A DNA stretch of 64,000 nt from Megaustenia siamemsis (GCA_032433765.1 JAVIAB010000160.1:18575549-18639548), one strand, 5' to 3'. Positions 20,005-31,779 are shown, numbered from the stretch's first letter. Notes: generated from the sequence alone by a model not told the origin. A program made the numbers and translations.

Positions 20005-20907
20005 CTAAGAACTATAGCGGAAAAGAATGATCTATATATGTGCTTTTTAGACTACACAAAAGCATTTGACAAAGTAAAGCATGTGGAAATAATCAATATA
20101 CTGGAGAAATTAAACATTGATGGCAAGGATCTGCGAATCATAAAAAGCATGTACTGGAAACAAACAGCAGCAATACGAATTAACAACCAAACAGGACAAT
20201 TTCAACTTATAAAAAAGGGGTCAAGCATGGCTGTGTTCTGTCGCCGGATTTGTTTTCAATTTACAGCGAACATATTATGAGATCAATAGTAGACAAAAAA
20301 GGAATTGAAGTCAACGGTCTCAACATAAATAATTTGTGATATGCGGATGACACAGTCTTAATAGCAGAGACAGAGAATGAACTACAAGAAATGATAGACA
20401 TAATAGTAAAAGAAAGCAGCAAGAAAGGTCTCAGTCTAAATAGTAAGAAAACAGAAGTAATGATGATATCGAAGAAACAGTCATTACCATCATGCAGCAT
20501 ACAAATAAACAAGACAAATCTTAAACAAGTGCATTGTTTGAAATACTTGGGCACAGTGATAACATCGGATGGAAGATGCACCACAGAAATAAAAAGCAGA
20601 ATATCTCAGGCCAAAATAGCATTTCAGAAAATGGAAAATATCGTATACAACAAATCTATGTCAATAGAAATGAGAAAGAGAGTTCATCGGTGTTATATAG
20701 AATCAATTCTGACCTATGGAAGCGAATCATGGACTGTAGGCAAACAAATGAAAAGACGATTGGAGGCCATAGAAATGGGATTTCTCAGAAGAATGTTGAA
20801 AGTTCCCTGGACAGCTAAAAAGACCAATGAGGAAGTTCTCAACGAGGCCAATACAAAAAGGGAGCTCTTAAAAAACATCAGAAAGAAACAATCAATGGCA
20901 TCGCTAT
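20005..20907 (+). mobile_element. LINE-E reverse transcriptase, longest copy
   Basis: Non-LTR RT. Motifs in order: FLDYTKAFDKVKH (20044-20082), LRIIKSMYW, a frameshifted GVKHGCVLSPDLFSIY (near 20215-20265), and YADDTVLI with the catalytic YADD at 20340-20351, preceded by an in-frame TGA at 20337. Then LNSKKTEVM (20438-20463), CLKYLGTVITSDGRC, MRKRVHRCYIESILTYGSES, EAIEMGFLRRMLKVPWTAKK and KRELLKNIRKKQS. A 199-residue frame (20391-20990) is open. The copy is broken at about 20907 and its 3' end resumes at about 21430. Confidence 0.92.
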
Positions 20908-21299
20908 CCAATGCGACGACTACGGCGAGATCTAAACCAAATAACAATATAGACACATACTCAGGAAGAAACATCGCCTTACTGAACTAATGGACAGCAA
21001 TCCCGACAGTGTACACAGATAATCAGAAAAGAGAACAGAGAAGAAGAATAACGCTCAGATAGAAACACTGGGGACAATCAAAGGCTAGGAAAAGCAAACC
21101 CGAATAAAATGCTGGCTGAAATCGGATGCACTGGGCCACTGGCACAGAACACAGTGCGACGTTTTAACGGGTGTTCAATCAGAGTGGATCTGGCAGATTC
21201 TACTTGTGATGTTCTGTCTGTGGGGGCGATCAACACACTTAGCCTGACAGCTGACTTCATGTGAGAGTCTGGAATCCTTACTCTGATTGAGTCCTGATC

Positions 21300-21340
<41 letters not shown>

Positions 21341-21429
21341 AACACTACACAAACTCCACCTGTACACATGCCTACACAGATGGATCAACAACTAAAGCAA
21401 CAGAAAATTGAAAGGTATGTTTTTTTTTT
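20908..21429. mobile_element. Scrambled LINE-R debris inside LINE-E
   Basis: Replaces the LINE-E sequence between KKQS and EANTKREL. Two pieces resemble LINE-R but in reversed order. 21230-21305 (cttcatgtgagagtctggaa) matches the 3' end at 32553-32600. 21345-21415 reads AYTDGSTTKATEN, the start of an RNase H domain. A (GA)n run separates them. The first 300 bp are unrecognised. LINE-E codes KEANTKREL again at about 21430, partly repeating 20846-20870. Confidence 0.6.
21300..21336. repeat. (GA)n microsatellite
   Basis: Pure ga run within the LINE-R debris. Confidence 0.95.
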
Positions 21430-21711
21430 AAAGAGGCCAACACTAAAAGGGAGCTACTAAAAAACATTACAAAGAAACAATCAACATTTTTCGGGCACAT
21501 CATGAGAAGAGGGAAGTTGGAATACTTGGTTACAACTGGCAAAATAAAAGGAAAGAGAGATCACGAACGACAAAAAAGAAAAATACTGGATAGCTTGGTG
21601 TCATGGCATGTAAAACAGTCAACAACAGAACTGATACGATGCACTGTAGATAGAAGATTGTGGAAGGAAATGATCGCCTAAGCCAAATGGTGTAGCACAT
21701 GATGATGAATG
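21430..21711 (+). mobile_element. LINE-E 3' end
   Basis: EANTKRELLKNITKKQSTFF, GHIMRRGKLEYLVTTGKIKG, SLVSWH and QSTTELIRCTVDRRLW, then the 3' end tgtagcacatgatgatgaat. It directly joins the resumed 43-bp minisatellite. Confidence 0.88.
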
Positions 21712-21860
21712 ATTAACCTAATACTTTAATATAGGTGGTGATTTATTAGTTATGTTTAACCTAATACTTTAATGTAGGTGGTGATTTATTAGTTATGTTT
21801 AACCTAATACTTTAATATAGGTGGCGATTTATTAACTATGCTTAACCTAATACTTTAAAA
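21712..21860. repeat. 43-bp minisatellite, right part
   Basis: About 3.4 copies, the same unit as 19118-19320. Confidence 0.93.
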
Positions 21861-21909
21861 CAGCGGTCGGTAAACTTCAGTTTACACGTAAGCTAATTCC
21901 ACAGTACGC

Positions 21910-21993
21910 CCCTGACATATACATACACACGCATACATACATACTTACATACATACACACACACACACACAAACACAATACATACATACAAAA

Positions 21994-22045
<52 letters not shown>

Positions 22046-22305
22046 ACATACACACATACACACATACACACATACATACATACATACATACATACATACA
22101 TCCATACATACATACATACATACATACATACATACATACATACATACATACATACATACATACATACATACATACATACATACATACATACATACATACA
22201 TACATACATACATACATACATACATACATACATACATACATACATACATACATACATACATACATACATACATACATGCATACATACATACACACATACA
22301 CATAA
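21910..22305. repeat. (ACAT)n / (CA)n microsatellite
   Basis: About 395 bp, mainly acat with a ca block at 22009-22040. It gives open Tyr/Val/Cys/Met frames on the minus strand that are not genes. Confidence 0.96.
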
Positions 22306-22920
22306 ACATACAACGTGTTCGTAAAGCTCAGTAAAAGATGTACATGATATCTCGTTGTGTTTATGACATGAACTATATCTGAATGCTGGTGACTCACAAC
22401 ATAAATCTGTAAATGACGCAGGCACGACACAGAAGGTTTATATTCTTTTCTTACACATAAATAATTTAGCTTGACTCTATTCTATTCGTGTTTCCTCTGT
22501 TTTACTCTCGCTATCTTACTCCAAGTATTTACATAATTTGATACTTACCCAAGTATATTATCTTCCTATTTCTTGATATATTTCACGATTATCTCTTTTA
22601 CTTTCACTCTTGCAATCATTTAGTCCTATGTCCAATCTTCGGCTTTTATGGATGGGCATTGTTACTTTTTTCCTACATACGCCACATGCTGGATATTAAT
22701 TTTGTTTGTTTTGTCTTTTTTATAGCTACACTGTTCATTTCCCCATTTAAAAAGTGTTAAATCCACCTCTTTCTCCCCCCCCCCTTTTCTCTCTCTATCT
22801 CTCTCTCAACAGCTAGAACTGAAAAGAAAAGAGATAAGACACAAATTATTAGAAATAATGCAGGTCACAATAACCAGGTAAAACTAAGAGAAACACTTCT
22901 ACTAGACGTAAAAAATATAT
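22306..22920. other. Unassigned stretch
   Basis: T- and C-rich patches at 22770-22805; no coding evidence. Confidence 0.3.
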
Positions 22921-22944
22921 TAGGCGACAAATATATATTAAACG

Positions 22945-23223
22945 TTATTGAGTTATTTGCGGGTCATCACCACTGCGCTCTGAACATGTCCATATGTGAT
23001 CTGATCCCCTCCTCAGCAAGTCCCACAGTGTCCAGCGACTGACGACTCCATTTCTGTGTTGGTTGATAAGTCTTCCTATATGCCCACTAAGTTTCTCGTT
23101 TCTGGTTCTGCTCATCTTAACTCCCATCTCTTTCATCCGAAGAAGTGACGTGGACTCATGGTTGTCGAAGTCCTGTGCCCTTCCCACATCTTGGAGGGCA
23201 TTGATGATGTCATCTCGATCCAT
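22945..23223 (-). other. Unrecognised 92-residue open frame
   Basis: A polar, low-hydrophobicity frame (MDRDDIINALQDVGRAQDFD...). Codon usage looks unremarkable and the region is not simple sequence. It may be a fragment of a transposon protein or a chance frame. No second copy in the window and no splice signals that decide it. Confidence 0.25.
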
Positions 23224-23529
23224 TGGTTGGTATACATATATAGACAGTAATATAGAAAAAGTACCCCGTGTGTTACCGGAGCCTCATTATGTGGGAAGTA
23301 AAGAATAGTGACACTGTGACCTTTCAGGCATGTCGTAAGAGGCGACTAAGGAGGTTGATCGATGGCTTGACAAGCTGTCATTGTAAAAAGTATTGTTATG
23401 GAAACAGAACCATAGATTTTAGAAGCAGTGATCTCTGCAATATGTGCCATTTTGGCACGCATTACTTCTGTTTTTGAGATTGTAGTTCTGCCCTATGTGC
23501 TGTCTTCGGTTCGAAAGGACAATAGATAG
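23224..23529. other. Unassigned, SINE-like word
   Basis: Contains aggcatgtcgtaagaggcga (23326-23346), which I associate with SINE or LINE 3' sequences, but no other copy is present here. Confidence 0.3.
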
Positions 23530-23539
23530 ATAGAAAATT

Positions 23540-23810
23540 AGGAGGAATAGAGAGTAATACAAACATAAGGTTACAAACTTCAAGAGGAGCCTTCATTGCA
23601 CTGGGAAACATGGAAATCCAAAAAAAAGTTAGGCTGAACACAAAGATTAATATTTTCAACTCCAACAAGGATAAATTAATCCTATTATATGGCTGTAAAA
23701 CATAGAGAACAACAGAAATGACAGTCATGAAAATATAAACTTCCATTAATAGATGCTTGCGCAGAATAAATGGATGGATATAGCGAGACAAGCGTCGCTA
23801 ACATAGAATT
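23540..23810 (+). mobile_element. LINE-C fragment
   Basis: Reads AFIALGNMEIQKKVRLNTKI and then NIFNSNKDKLILLYGCKT*R at 23640-23705. This matches LINE-C KINIFSSNVMAVLIYGCETR. Stops and shifts follow (INRCLRRINGWI). Confidence 0.75.
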
Positions 23811-24135
23811 ATGGAAAAGTTCCAGTGAAAAAAAAGTTAACACAAGACACCGGAAAAAGCCTTTCATGAGGTATATCAAACAAACTATACAAATTAAATA
23901 AACACAAACATGGTATTCAGAAAATAAACAAAGCTGCAAAGGAAAATGGCGGAAAAAATAGCGGTTTAGACGGTGGCCAGGATTTACTGTAGAGTCTGGT
24001 TAAAAGATTAATAGACAATAGGGCAGATAGGATTTAATTAAATCAAAATAACCAAACTAAAAAAAATTGGGAAAAAATGGAAAAATGAAACGATACAAGG
24101 AAGTGCCCCACGTATGAATAAAACGAGATGAAGGT

Positions 24136-24183
<48 letters not shown>

Positions 24184-24340
24184 GAGCTGCCAAGGGGAAG
24201 AAGCGCAAAAAATATAATAGAGATAACACGGGGGGGGGGGATAAGGATAGAACGCAGGATAGACATAGAGAGGAGACCAGAGATTAAAGAAAAGAGTGAA
24301 AAGAGTTTAATCCTCTCGGTTAGAGAGTACCAAGGTGGGA
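23811..24340. other. Unassigned, with (GA)n at 24139-24178
   Basis: A-rich sequence, a pure ga run and a G run at 24229-24240. No coding. Confidence 0.4.
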
Positions 24341-24349
24341 TATGAGTCA

Positions 24350-24690
24350 GATCTCCAAGGCGAACCGGCTATGGGTATCAGAGAAACAAGAGATGATGCC
24401 AGTAACCCGGAAGTCATTAGAGGTATTGTGTCCTGAAAATCTGAAAAGGGAGGAGACAGAAGTGCCAGAATCATATTTAATGTTATATGCTATACAAGTG
24501 TTCACATATCCTGTCCCACAAACGTCGACCTGTTTGGCCAATATATATTTTGAGATAACGTTGGCAGATGATTGTGTATGTCGTATCCTGGGAAATGTAC
24601 GTAAAGTCTTCCTGGGTATCAGAAGAGTCATTTGGGAACAAGCATTCGCAAGTCTCTAGTAAGAAAGGCACCACATGATTTGTCGAAACT
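24350..24690 (-). mobile_element. Penelope-like GIY-YIG fragment
   Basis: The minus-strand frame 24674-24483 ends QDTTYTIICQRYLKIYIGQT + GRRLWDRICEHLYSI. The spaced pair YTI (residues 33-35) and YIG (44-46), the Arg at 50-51 and the Glu at 58 form a GIY-YIG endonuclease core. 'FTY.S.DTTY.I.C ... YIG.TGRRL.DR..EHL' is the C-terminal domain typical of Penelope-like elements. No RT was found upstream. Confidence 0.75.
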
Positions 24691-24699
24691 ACGGGGAAG

Positions 24700-24882
24700 T
24701 TAGTTAAAAGGAAGAAGAAGTTGATGAAGATGAGGAGGAGGAAGAAGAATATAAAGAGGAGGAGGAGGAAGAAGACGATAAGAGGAGGAGGAAGATGAAG
24801 AAGAAGAGGATGATGATGTTGATAATGATGATGATGATGATAATGGTGAAGAAGAAGAAGAAGATAATGTTGATGATGATGT

Positions 24883-24916
<34 letters not shown>

Positions 24917-24952
24917 GATGATGATGATGATAATGGTGAAGAAGAAGAAGAA

Positions 24953-24988
<36 letters not shown>

Positions 24989-25247
24989 GATAATGATGAT
25001 GATGATGATGAAGAAGGAGAAGATGATGATGATGATGATGATGATGAAGATAATGATGATGAGGATGATGATGATGATGATGAACATAATGATGATGATG
25101 ATGATGATGATGAAGAAGAAGAAAAAGATGATGGTGATAATGATGATGATTATAATGGTGAAGAAGAAGAAGATGATGACGATGAAGAAGAAGAAGAAGA
25201 TGATGATGATGATGATGTTGTTGATGATGATGATGATGATGAAGATA

Positions 25248-25302
<55 letters not shown>

Positions 25303-25585
25303 TAATGATGATGATGGTGATGATGATGAAGAAGAAGAAGAAGAAGATGATGGTGATAATGATGATGATGATAATGGTGAAGAAGAAGAAGATGATGACG
25401 ATGAAGATGATGATGAAGAAGAAGGTTATGAGGAGAAGAAGAAGATGAAGAGAAGGGGAAGGAAGAAGAAGAAAAAGTAGAAGAGGATGAGGAAGAAGAA
25501 AAGAAGAAGAGGATGAAGAAGAAGAAAATTATGAGGAAGATGAAGATGATGATGATGATGATGAAGTAGAAGAAGAAGACATTAC
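24700..25585. repeat. (GAT)n/(GAA)n trinucleotide array
   Basis: About 880 bp of gat, gaa and gag triplets with aataatg islands. Higher-order blocks recur (gataatggtgaagaagaaga at about 24838, 24930, 25150 and 25370). Open in several frames (poly-Met/Lys, poly-Ile) and not coding. Confidence 0.95.
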
Positions 25586-25935
25586 TTCTACTAATGTATC
25601 ATCAAGTGTATCGTATCCTACAGAAAGACTTCTAGCATGTAAACTCGATAAAAAGGAAGTGACGCACCCCCACACAATATGGCGGAACTGAAGCTGCAGA
25701 CGTCATCACAGAATCCGGAATCCTGGTCTAAAATGAGCATTGATCACAAAAGAAAAAGAGAACAAACAAGTTCTTATCCAGAGCTGGAAGAAAGTGATAG
25801 AGCAAGCGGACACGGTGTAGGAATGTGATCCCAGCAAGATGTAGGTGTCAGCCATTTTATTTAGAGAGTTTTTTGGGACCTTGCCTTTAACACGTGGGTC
25901 TGACTCCTCTCGTTCTTCTTTACTGTTAATGTGAT
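25586..25935. other. Unassigned
   Basis: Nothing recognised. Confidence 0.3.
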
Positions 25936-25939
25936 TATA

Positions 25940-26005
25940 TTTCTTTCTTTCTTTCTTTCTTTCTTTCTTTTTTTCTTTCTTTCTGTCTTTCTTTCTTTCT
26001 ATCTT
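25940..26005. repeat. (CTTT)n microsatellite
   Basis: Imperfect cttt run. Confidence 0.92.
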
Positions 26006-26037
26006 TGTGCCTCTGACTGTCCAAACCCACCTACTCA

Positions 26038-26740
<703 letters not shown>

Positions 26741-27424
26741 ATCTCTCTATTAGTTTTCTAAAACCAATCTTCTATTTCATTAGTGTTTCAACTTTGTTCC
26801 CATTTCCGCTCCACCTTCGTGTCGCTATTAAACCCCTCTTCAATCTATCCTATTTTTTTCTTGGTTCTGGCCAACCTCGTTATTCCTTCTTCTTCTCTTT
26901 CACTCCGTCCATTCCCCCGTACCCGCTCCACAGAAAAAAAAAACCAACTATTCGTTAAACCTTTTTGTCTCCCTTATAGATTAATCTCCCCTTTCTGTCC
27001 TAACTGCAAACTGTGTCCCGTTTCTCTGACATCTCTGCCCCCAGAGGTTATCCGCCCTTCCCTGCTATTACTTTTCTATTACCACGGCAACGAAGTACCG
27101 GTACAAATCTGCGCAAGTTATCCTACAATTGGATAACTCCAGGACCGGTGCGACCTCACTTGTCTGCCCCTTTGTCTTCGTTTTGTGAATCAAGGGCGTC
27201 GTCATGAAGGTTTTCCTGGAAGGAGTCTGGCGTTTGAGTGGATTAGACTGAAATGCCGGATCAACGATTCCTGTTGATTCTTTCATACTTTCTACAACGA
27301 CGTGTGTGTTGTCCATCGTTCTTACTGAATGACTACCTAGCCGCAACGTCGGTTTGATTTTGTGTTGTGCCCTCATGTACATAAAGACGCAACAATACCA
27401 TTCCCCTCCTATTTTTTCCCATTT
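26741..27424. other. Unassigned pyrimidine-rich to mixed sequence
   Basis: No second copy and no supported coding. Two or three short overlapping frames without family features. Confidence 0.3.
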
Positions 27425-27615
27425 TCGTACGCCTCATCAGCATTCATTAAAAGGGCGTAAAGTGAGCGTAGCTGCGTTGTGTTACAGTTTACAGTAAGTT
27501 GTGACATCTGATCCTTTTGGCCCATACATCCGATTTCGAAATAGCATTTTTGGGTAACGGGTTACCTTTTTTCTCGATCTCTTCTCGCTTGGTCGAACTA
27601 GATAGTCTTCTTTCT
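27425..27615 (-). repeat. Rep-1 fragment
   Basis: aaaagggcgtaaagtgagcg, ttttggcccatacatccgat and cgatctcttctcgcttggtc, in Rep-1 reverse order. Confidence 0.7.
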
Positions 27616-27940
27616 TCTTCTTATTGTCATTCTTATTTTCTTCCTCTTCATCACCTTTATCATCATCTTCTTCCTCTTAATTATCATTATCTTCTTCTTC
27701 ATCAGCGTCATGGTCTTCATCATCATCATCTTCTTTTTCATCATGGTCATCATCATCTTCTTTTTTCATCATGGTCATCATCATCTTCTTCTTCTTCATT
27801 TTCTTCTTCTTGAACTTACACCTTCAGACGTCAGTGTCAATGAGTTCGGAGAAAACGTTTGTCAACTCAAGGCTAGGTGCATGTCCATGCAGCTTGTCCC
27901 TTTATGTGACCGGTAATGGCCACAAAAACCTTGTGAGTGT
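27600..27940 (-). mobile_element. LINE-R C-terminal end with triplet tail
   Basis: The reverse complement of 27816-27940 reads RFLWPLPVT*RDKLHGHAPS + LELTNVFSELIDTDV*, the same end as the LINE-R copy at 5815-5900. Past the stop, the tail turns into (GAA/GAT)n at 27600-27815. This shows that LINE-R ends in a triplet tail. Confidence 0.78.
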
Positions 27941-28330
27941 TAATGGCTAGTCAATAGTCGCTTTCTCTCTCTCAGCCTTGACTTCACAACATGGAGGAAA
28001 GTGATCCTTGACCTTGTCGAATCAGGGGGCCCGGACACTCTCGCCGCCCGGTGAGACTCCACGAGATGAACACCTTATCGTTCTCTTCTAGACTGCGACG
28101 GCTTCATGGTGAGAATTTACGTTGTACTGGTATGTTAGGCATGTAGCTCACTGCATCCGATTTTAACACGTTTGTGTCTTGCTTTTCCTGATCCCAACCT
28201 GTTGTCCTGTCAAGCTTGGGTGATCCCAGTGTAGTATTGCTATCACTAGAACAACTCGTGAGAATCTGGGAACACAGCCTCCTCTACCATTTTGTGGTGG
28301 AGATACGTCAGACGAACACATTTCTACAGG
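27941..28330. other. Unassigned
   Basis: Nothing recognised. Confidence 0.3.
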
Positions 28331-28343
28331 TGATCTACTGGTA

Positions 28344-28743
28344 CGATATAGACAGTAGACAGACAAATGAAAAGACGATTAGAGGTCACAGAGATGGGAT
28401 TTCTCAGAAGAATGTTGAAAATTTCCTAGACAGCTAATATGACCAATGAGGAAATTCTCAGAGGCCAACGCAAAAAAGGGAACTCCTAAAAAACATCAGA
28501 AAAAAATAATCAACATTTTTCGGGCGCATCATGAGAAGAGGAAAGTTGGAATATTTGGTTACAACTGGCAAAATAGAAGGAAAGAGAGATCGCGAACAAC
28601 AAAGAGAGAAAATACTGGATAGCTTAGTGTCATGGCATGGAAAACAGTCAACAACAGAACTTATACGATGCACTGTAGATAGAAGATTGTGGAAGGACAG
28701 AGTCGCCTACCCCAACCGGTATGACACATGATGATGATGATGA
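28344..28743 (+). mobile_element. LINE-E 3' insertion with perfect TSD
   Basis: Starts within the DSRQTNEKTIRG region (shifted frame of the RRLEAIEMGFLRRML block) and runs to ccggtatgacacatgatgat. A 13-bp TSD tgatctactggta lies at 28331-28343 and 28744-28756, overlapping the (TGA)n tail on the right. Confidence 0.93.
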
Positions 28744-28756
28744 TGATCTACTGGTA

Positions 28757-29394
28757 AGGTTTGAATGAATAATACCTCATTTAATAGTTGAATATCTATC
28801 CAGTTATAATGTTGGGAGGCGTCAGATGTGATCGTTCATAGCTGAGATCATCAGAGCTGGTTCATGCAAGTCTTGATAGTCTATAACAGGAGTCGCGGCA
28901 AGAAGTCGAGCAGTATCTTGAAGACCTGTAACCGCCGATTCTGACGCAAGTAACAAGTTTCTGACGCGATTACCCCAGGTTCTGTATGACGTTTTAGGTC
29001 TCTCCAACCTTCTCTTGACGACTCGAGAGCACGGTGTCAAAATAATGTAAAACTCTGTCCACGCTACGTTCGCGTTGAATGACGTTTTCTCCGTATTTGG
29101 ATTTCTATTTTGACAAGTAAATAAAACAAATATGCGGAAGTTTGAACATGATGATATTTGCTGTTTAATCTATCTTTCGTTCACCTAAAGTATTGTTTAT
29201 ATCTGCAATGTCGTTTCCTGTATAAATTTTACTGTCATGTGTAATTCTTGCAGTGGCCCATATAGTTTTGTCGGTAGTGTTATTTGCTATTTAACAAATT
29301 GAGCGTCAGAGTCGGTCTGACCAAAACAGCAAAATAATCTCGGAGTTAATGAGATGAAGTCTGTAAACTTGAGCTGATCACGCTTTATTTGAAA
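28757..29394. other. Unassigned stretch
   Basis: No recognised repeat or coding. Confidence 0.3.
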
Positions 29395-29515
29395 TCATTA
29401 AGCCTGACATTAAAGCTAGATTTGAAACACTAGGAAACATTATAGCAGAAGATAGCAAAAGAGAACAAGACAGCAAACTAACTGAAAGTCAAATGAGGAA
29501 GAAAAGAAGTAGAAG
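29395..29515 (+). mobile_element. LINE-A 3' fragment
   Basis: acactaggaaacattatagc and aaaagagaacaagacagcaa match LINE-A at 2465-2550 (ALGNITAAEANRRAKD). A purine-rich tail follows. Confidence 0.65.
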
Positions 29516-29760
29516 GATGGGGGAGGAAAAGGAGGAAGAAGAAGGAGGAGGAGGAGGATGAAGAAAATAAGAAGAAGAGGAGGAAGAAGTAGTAGTAGGA
29601 GAATGTGGAAGAAGGTGAAGGACTGGGAGGAGGAGGGGGAAAATGAAGAAAAGGAAAAGAAGAAGGAGAGGAAGTAGGAGGAGGTGGTACAAGGTGAAGG
29701 ACTGGGAGGAGGAGGGGGATGATGAGGAAGAAGAAGAAAAAAAGAAGAAACTGACGTGTA
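29515..29760. repeat. (GAA/GGA)n purine-rich array
   Basis: Probably an expanded LINE-A tail. Contains an internal duplication, ggtgaaggactgggaggagg, at 29613 and 29692. Confidence 0.85.
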
Positions 29761-29959
29761 GATTAAAAGTGTACGCGGCAGAAAGAGAATGATGAATGAT
29801 GAATGATGAATTATGAATGATTAAAACCTGTCGTCTGTCAATTAGACGAAGTTCGATTCCGACAGGGTTATGTTTGTTCCTAGCGATGGTGGAATAACTA
29901 TCTCCTTTGGCTGCTGCGTTCACACGATGACTACTCGTCTTCATTGTCTACCCTTTTTA
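29761..29959. other. Unassigned
   Basis: atgaatgatgaatgatgaat repeat at 29789-29820 and a B-box-like word aagttcgattccgac near 29848; no A box was found. Confidence 0.3.
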
Positions 29960-30215
29960 AAAAAACGTTAAACATGCGCTGATCTGTTATGTTATGACTT
30001 GCAACAATGCAAGATGTCATATTTAGCGCCGTTCAGCTCAAAGCATCCCTACCCAGCATTATTAAGATGTTGGTTGGTTCCCTCTTTGATCCGCATGGTC
30101 ACTCTCGATAATTTATTTCCAGGGATATCACGGGCAGATGAGGTAGAATGTTGATCATTTCTTATTCTGATTCCAACGGTCGCTGACATTTTCAGCTACG
30201 ATGATGTTCGATTCC
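29960..30215 (-). repeat. Rep-1, degraded copy
   Basis: Follows the Rep-1 order loosely: gttatgacttgcaacaatgc, agctcaaagcatccctaccc, gttccctctttgatccgcat, aatttatttccagggatatc. Confidence 0.5.
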
Positions 30216-30689
30216 CCCACCCATCATATAAGGGTGAAATAAACACCCCGACCTGTACTACACGCGTCGACTACACTGAGCATGCGGCGTTTATTCTCTG
30301 CTCTCATAGAAACCCCCTTCCGGCAGACCTCAGAAATTGGATCCGTCTCAAGTAAGTCCCTTATTTGTAATAACCTGTTGAGATATTGTCTTGCCAATGT
30401 TGTCTAGTCTATGATGTGAAGTCAAATGCCATTATGGATTAGTGCCAGTAGAAACTTATTGTCTCAGATTTGTCTCCTTTCCCATTTGAGTGGTCATGTT
30501 TTGTTTTTTTAAAATCATTTTCACGATTGAAATATGAGCAGTAATGACAATATTAATTGATGAATGAGTCAACAGGACGGGATGGTTGCAACAGGTGGAA
30601 CTTGTTGCATGAGCTAACAAGAAAACACTCCCCATGTCCAATCACGGGGGCAGGCCATGCGAGTCAGAGACACAATTTACGTTCTATCC
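30216..30689. other. Unassigned stretch
   Basis: Nothing recognised. Confidence 0.3.
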
Positions 30690-30704
30690 ACGGAGAATAG
30701 TTCG

Positions 30705-30781
30705 GGTGTCCGGTTAGCGCAATCGATAGGCGGTTGGCTTACCACGGCAACAGCCGGGGTTCGTACCCTGGCGAGGACACC
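30705..30781 (+). tRNA. tRNA-like sequence (SINE head or tRNA pseudogene)
   Basis: 77 nt with a perfect 7-bp acceptor stem ggtgtcc/ggacacc, an A-box-like ttagcgcaatcgatagg, and a B-box-like ggttcgtaccc lacking the normal A58. The anticodon and T stems have mismatches. It lies just upstream of SINE-B and inside the same target-site duplication, so it is more likely part of a mobile unit than a working tRNA gene. Confidence 0.4.
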
Positions 30782-30810
30782 TGGGTTTTACTAATTCCCT
30801 AAAAATTAGT

Positions 30811-31060
30811 AGGAGCCGCGATAGCTCAGTGGTTAGTGAACTGGACTACTACGGACAAGGGGTAGGGTTCGATCCCAACCGACGGCTCCGGGTTCACCCA
30901 GCCTTAAATGGGTACCGGATTTTTTCTGGGAAAGTAAAAGCAGCACGGGCGTAATACCGACCACATTACCCCAAAAATTGTGCTGAAGGTCTGTAAAATA
31001 TAGGGTCACTAACACCATATTTCCCTATACGCCACTTGGCGTGACGGGGGGGTACTTTTT
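30811..31060 (+). mobile_element. SINE-B, full length
   Basis: Head aggagccgcgatagctcagt, B box gggttcgatcccaacc, 3' end cgccacttggcgtgacgggg. The 13-bp repeat acggagaatagtt lies before the tRNA-like unit (30690-30702) and after this SINE (31063-31075). The two may have inserted as one composite. Confidence 0.9.
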
Positions 31061-31075
31061 TTACGGAGAATAGTT

Positions 31076-31325
31076 TAAAGTTAAAAGCCCCCTTCCAGCT
31101 AAGTGGCGTATAAGGAAATATGGTGTTAGTGACCATACATTTTACAGACCTTCAGCTAATTATTTTTGGGGTAATGTGGTCGGTATTACGCCCGTGCCGC
31201 TTTATTTTCCCAGAAAAATCCGGTACCCGTTTAAGGTTGGGTAAACCAGGAAACTATCAGTTGGGATCGTACCCTACCTCTTGTCCTTTGTAGTCCAATT
31301 CACTAACCACTGAGCTATCGCGGCT
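31076..31325 (-). mobile_element. SINE-B, inverted partner
   Basis: Full-length copy in opposite orientation, 15 bp from the previous one. Its right flank repeats ccacggagaata (31329-31340), the same target word. The B box is slightly mutated (gatcgtaccc in the plus direction). Confidence 0.9.
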
Positions 31326-31779
31326 CATCCACGGAGAATACACTTGGGAAAACAAACCACCGGTGCCTAGCAGTTACCATCGGGAGAAGGAGAGGCTTTG
31401 GGATAACACCCAGACAGAAATCACGGGTAGGGTTAGTCTGTCAGCCCTGGTCGAGACTCTCCCTTTTGAAAAGTAAATCTACTACGTCAAACCTAGACCC
31501 AACCTGCCGAAGATTAAGTGTGTCAGCGCATTGCGCAGATGTAGGAGAACAATCAGAACACACACGCATGTACGGGTACTGACCAGCTCATATTGTACCA
31601 TGATATTGTTCCAAACCAACTCCGCCCCCCCCCCCCCCCCCTTCACACACACACACACACACAAATTATGAAACAGAACACATAACTTAAGGAAGACAAT
31701 AAGAATCATGAAAAAAGACACCCAAACAGACAGAGAGAAAGCAATAGGCAGAAAAACACATAAACGACAACTATACACA
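31326..31779. other. Unassigned, C run and (CA)n at 31624-31664
   Basis: A run of C followed by ca repeats; nothing else recognised. Confidence 0.35.

Noticed and set aside
21877..22430. Tyr/Val/Cys/Met proteins on the minus strand
   Set aside because: Translation of (ACAT)n and (CA)n.
24704..25448. Poly-Ile and poly-Met/Lys proteins
   Set aside because: Translation of GAT/GAA triplets on both strands.
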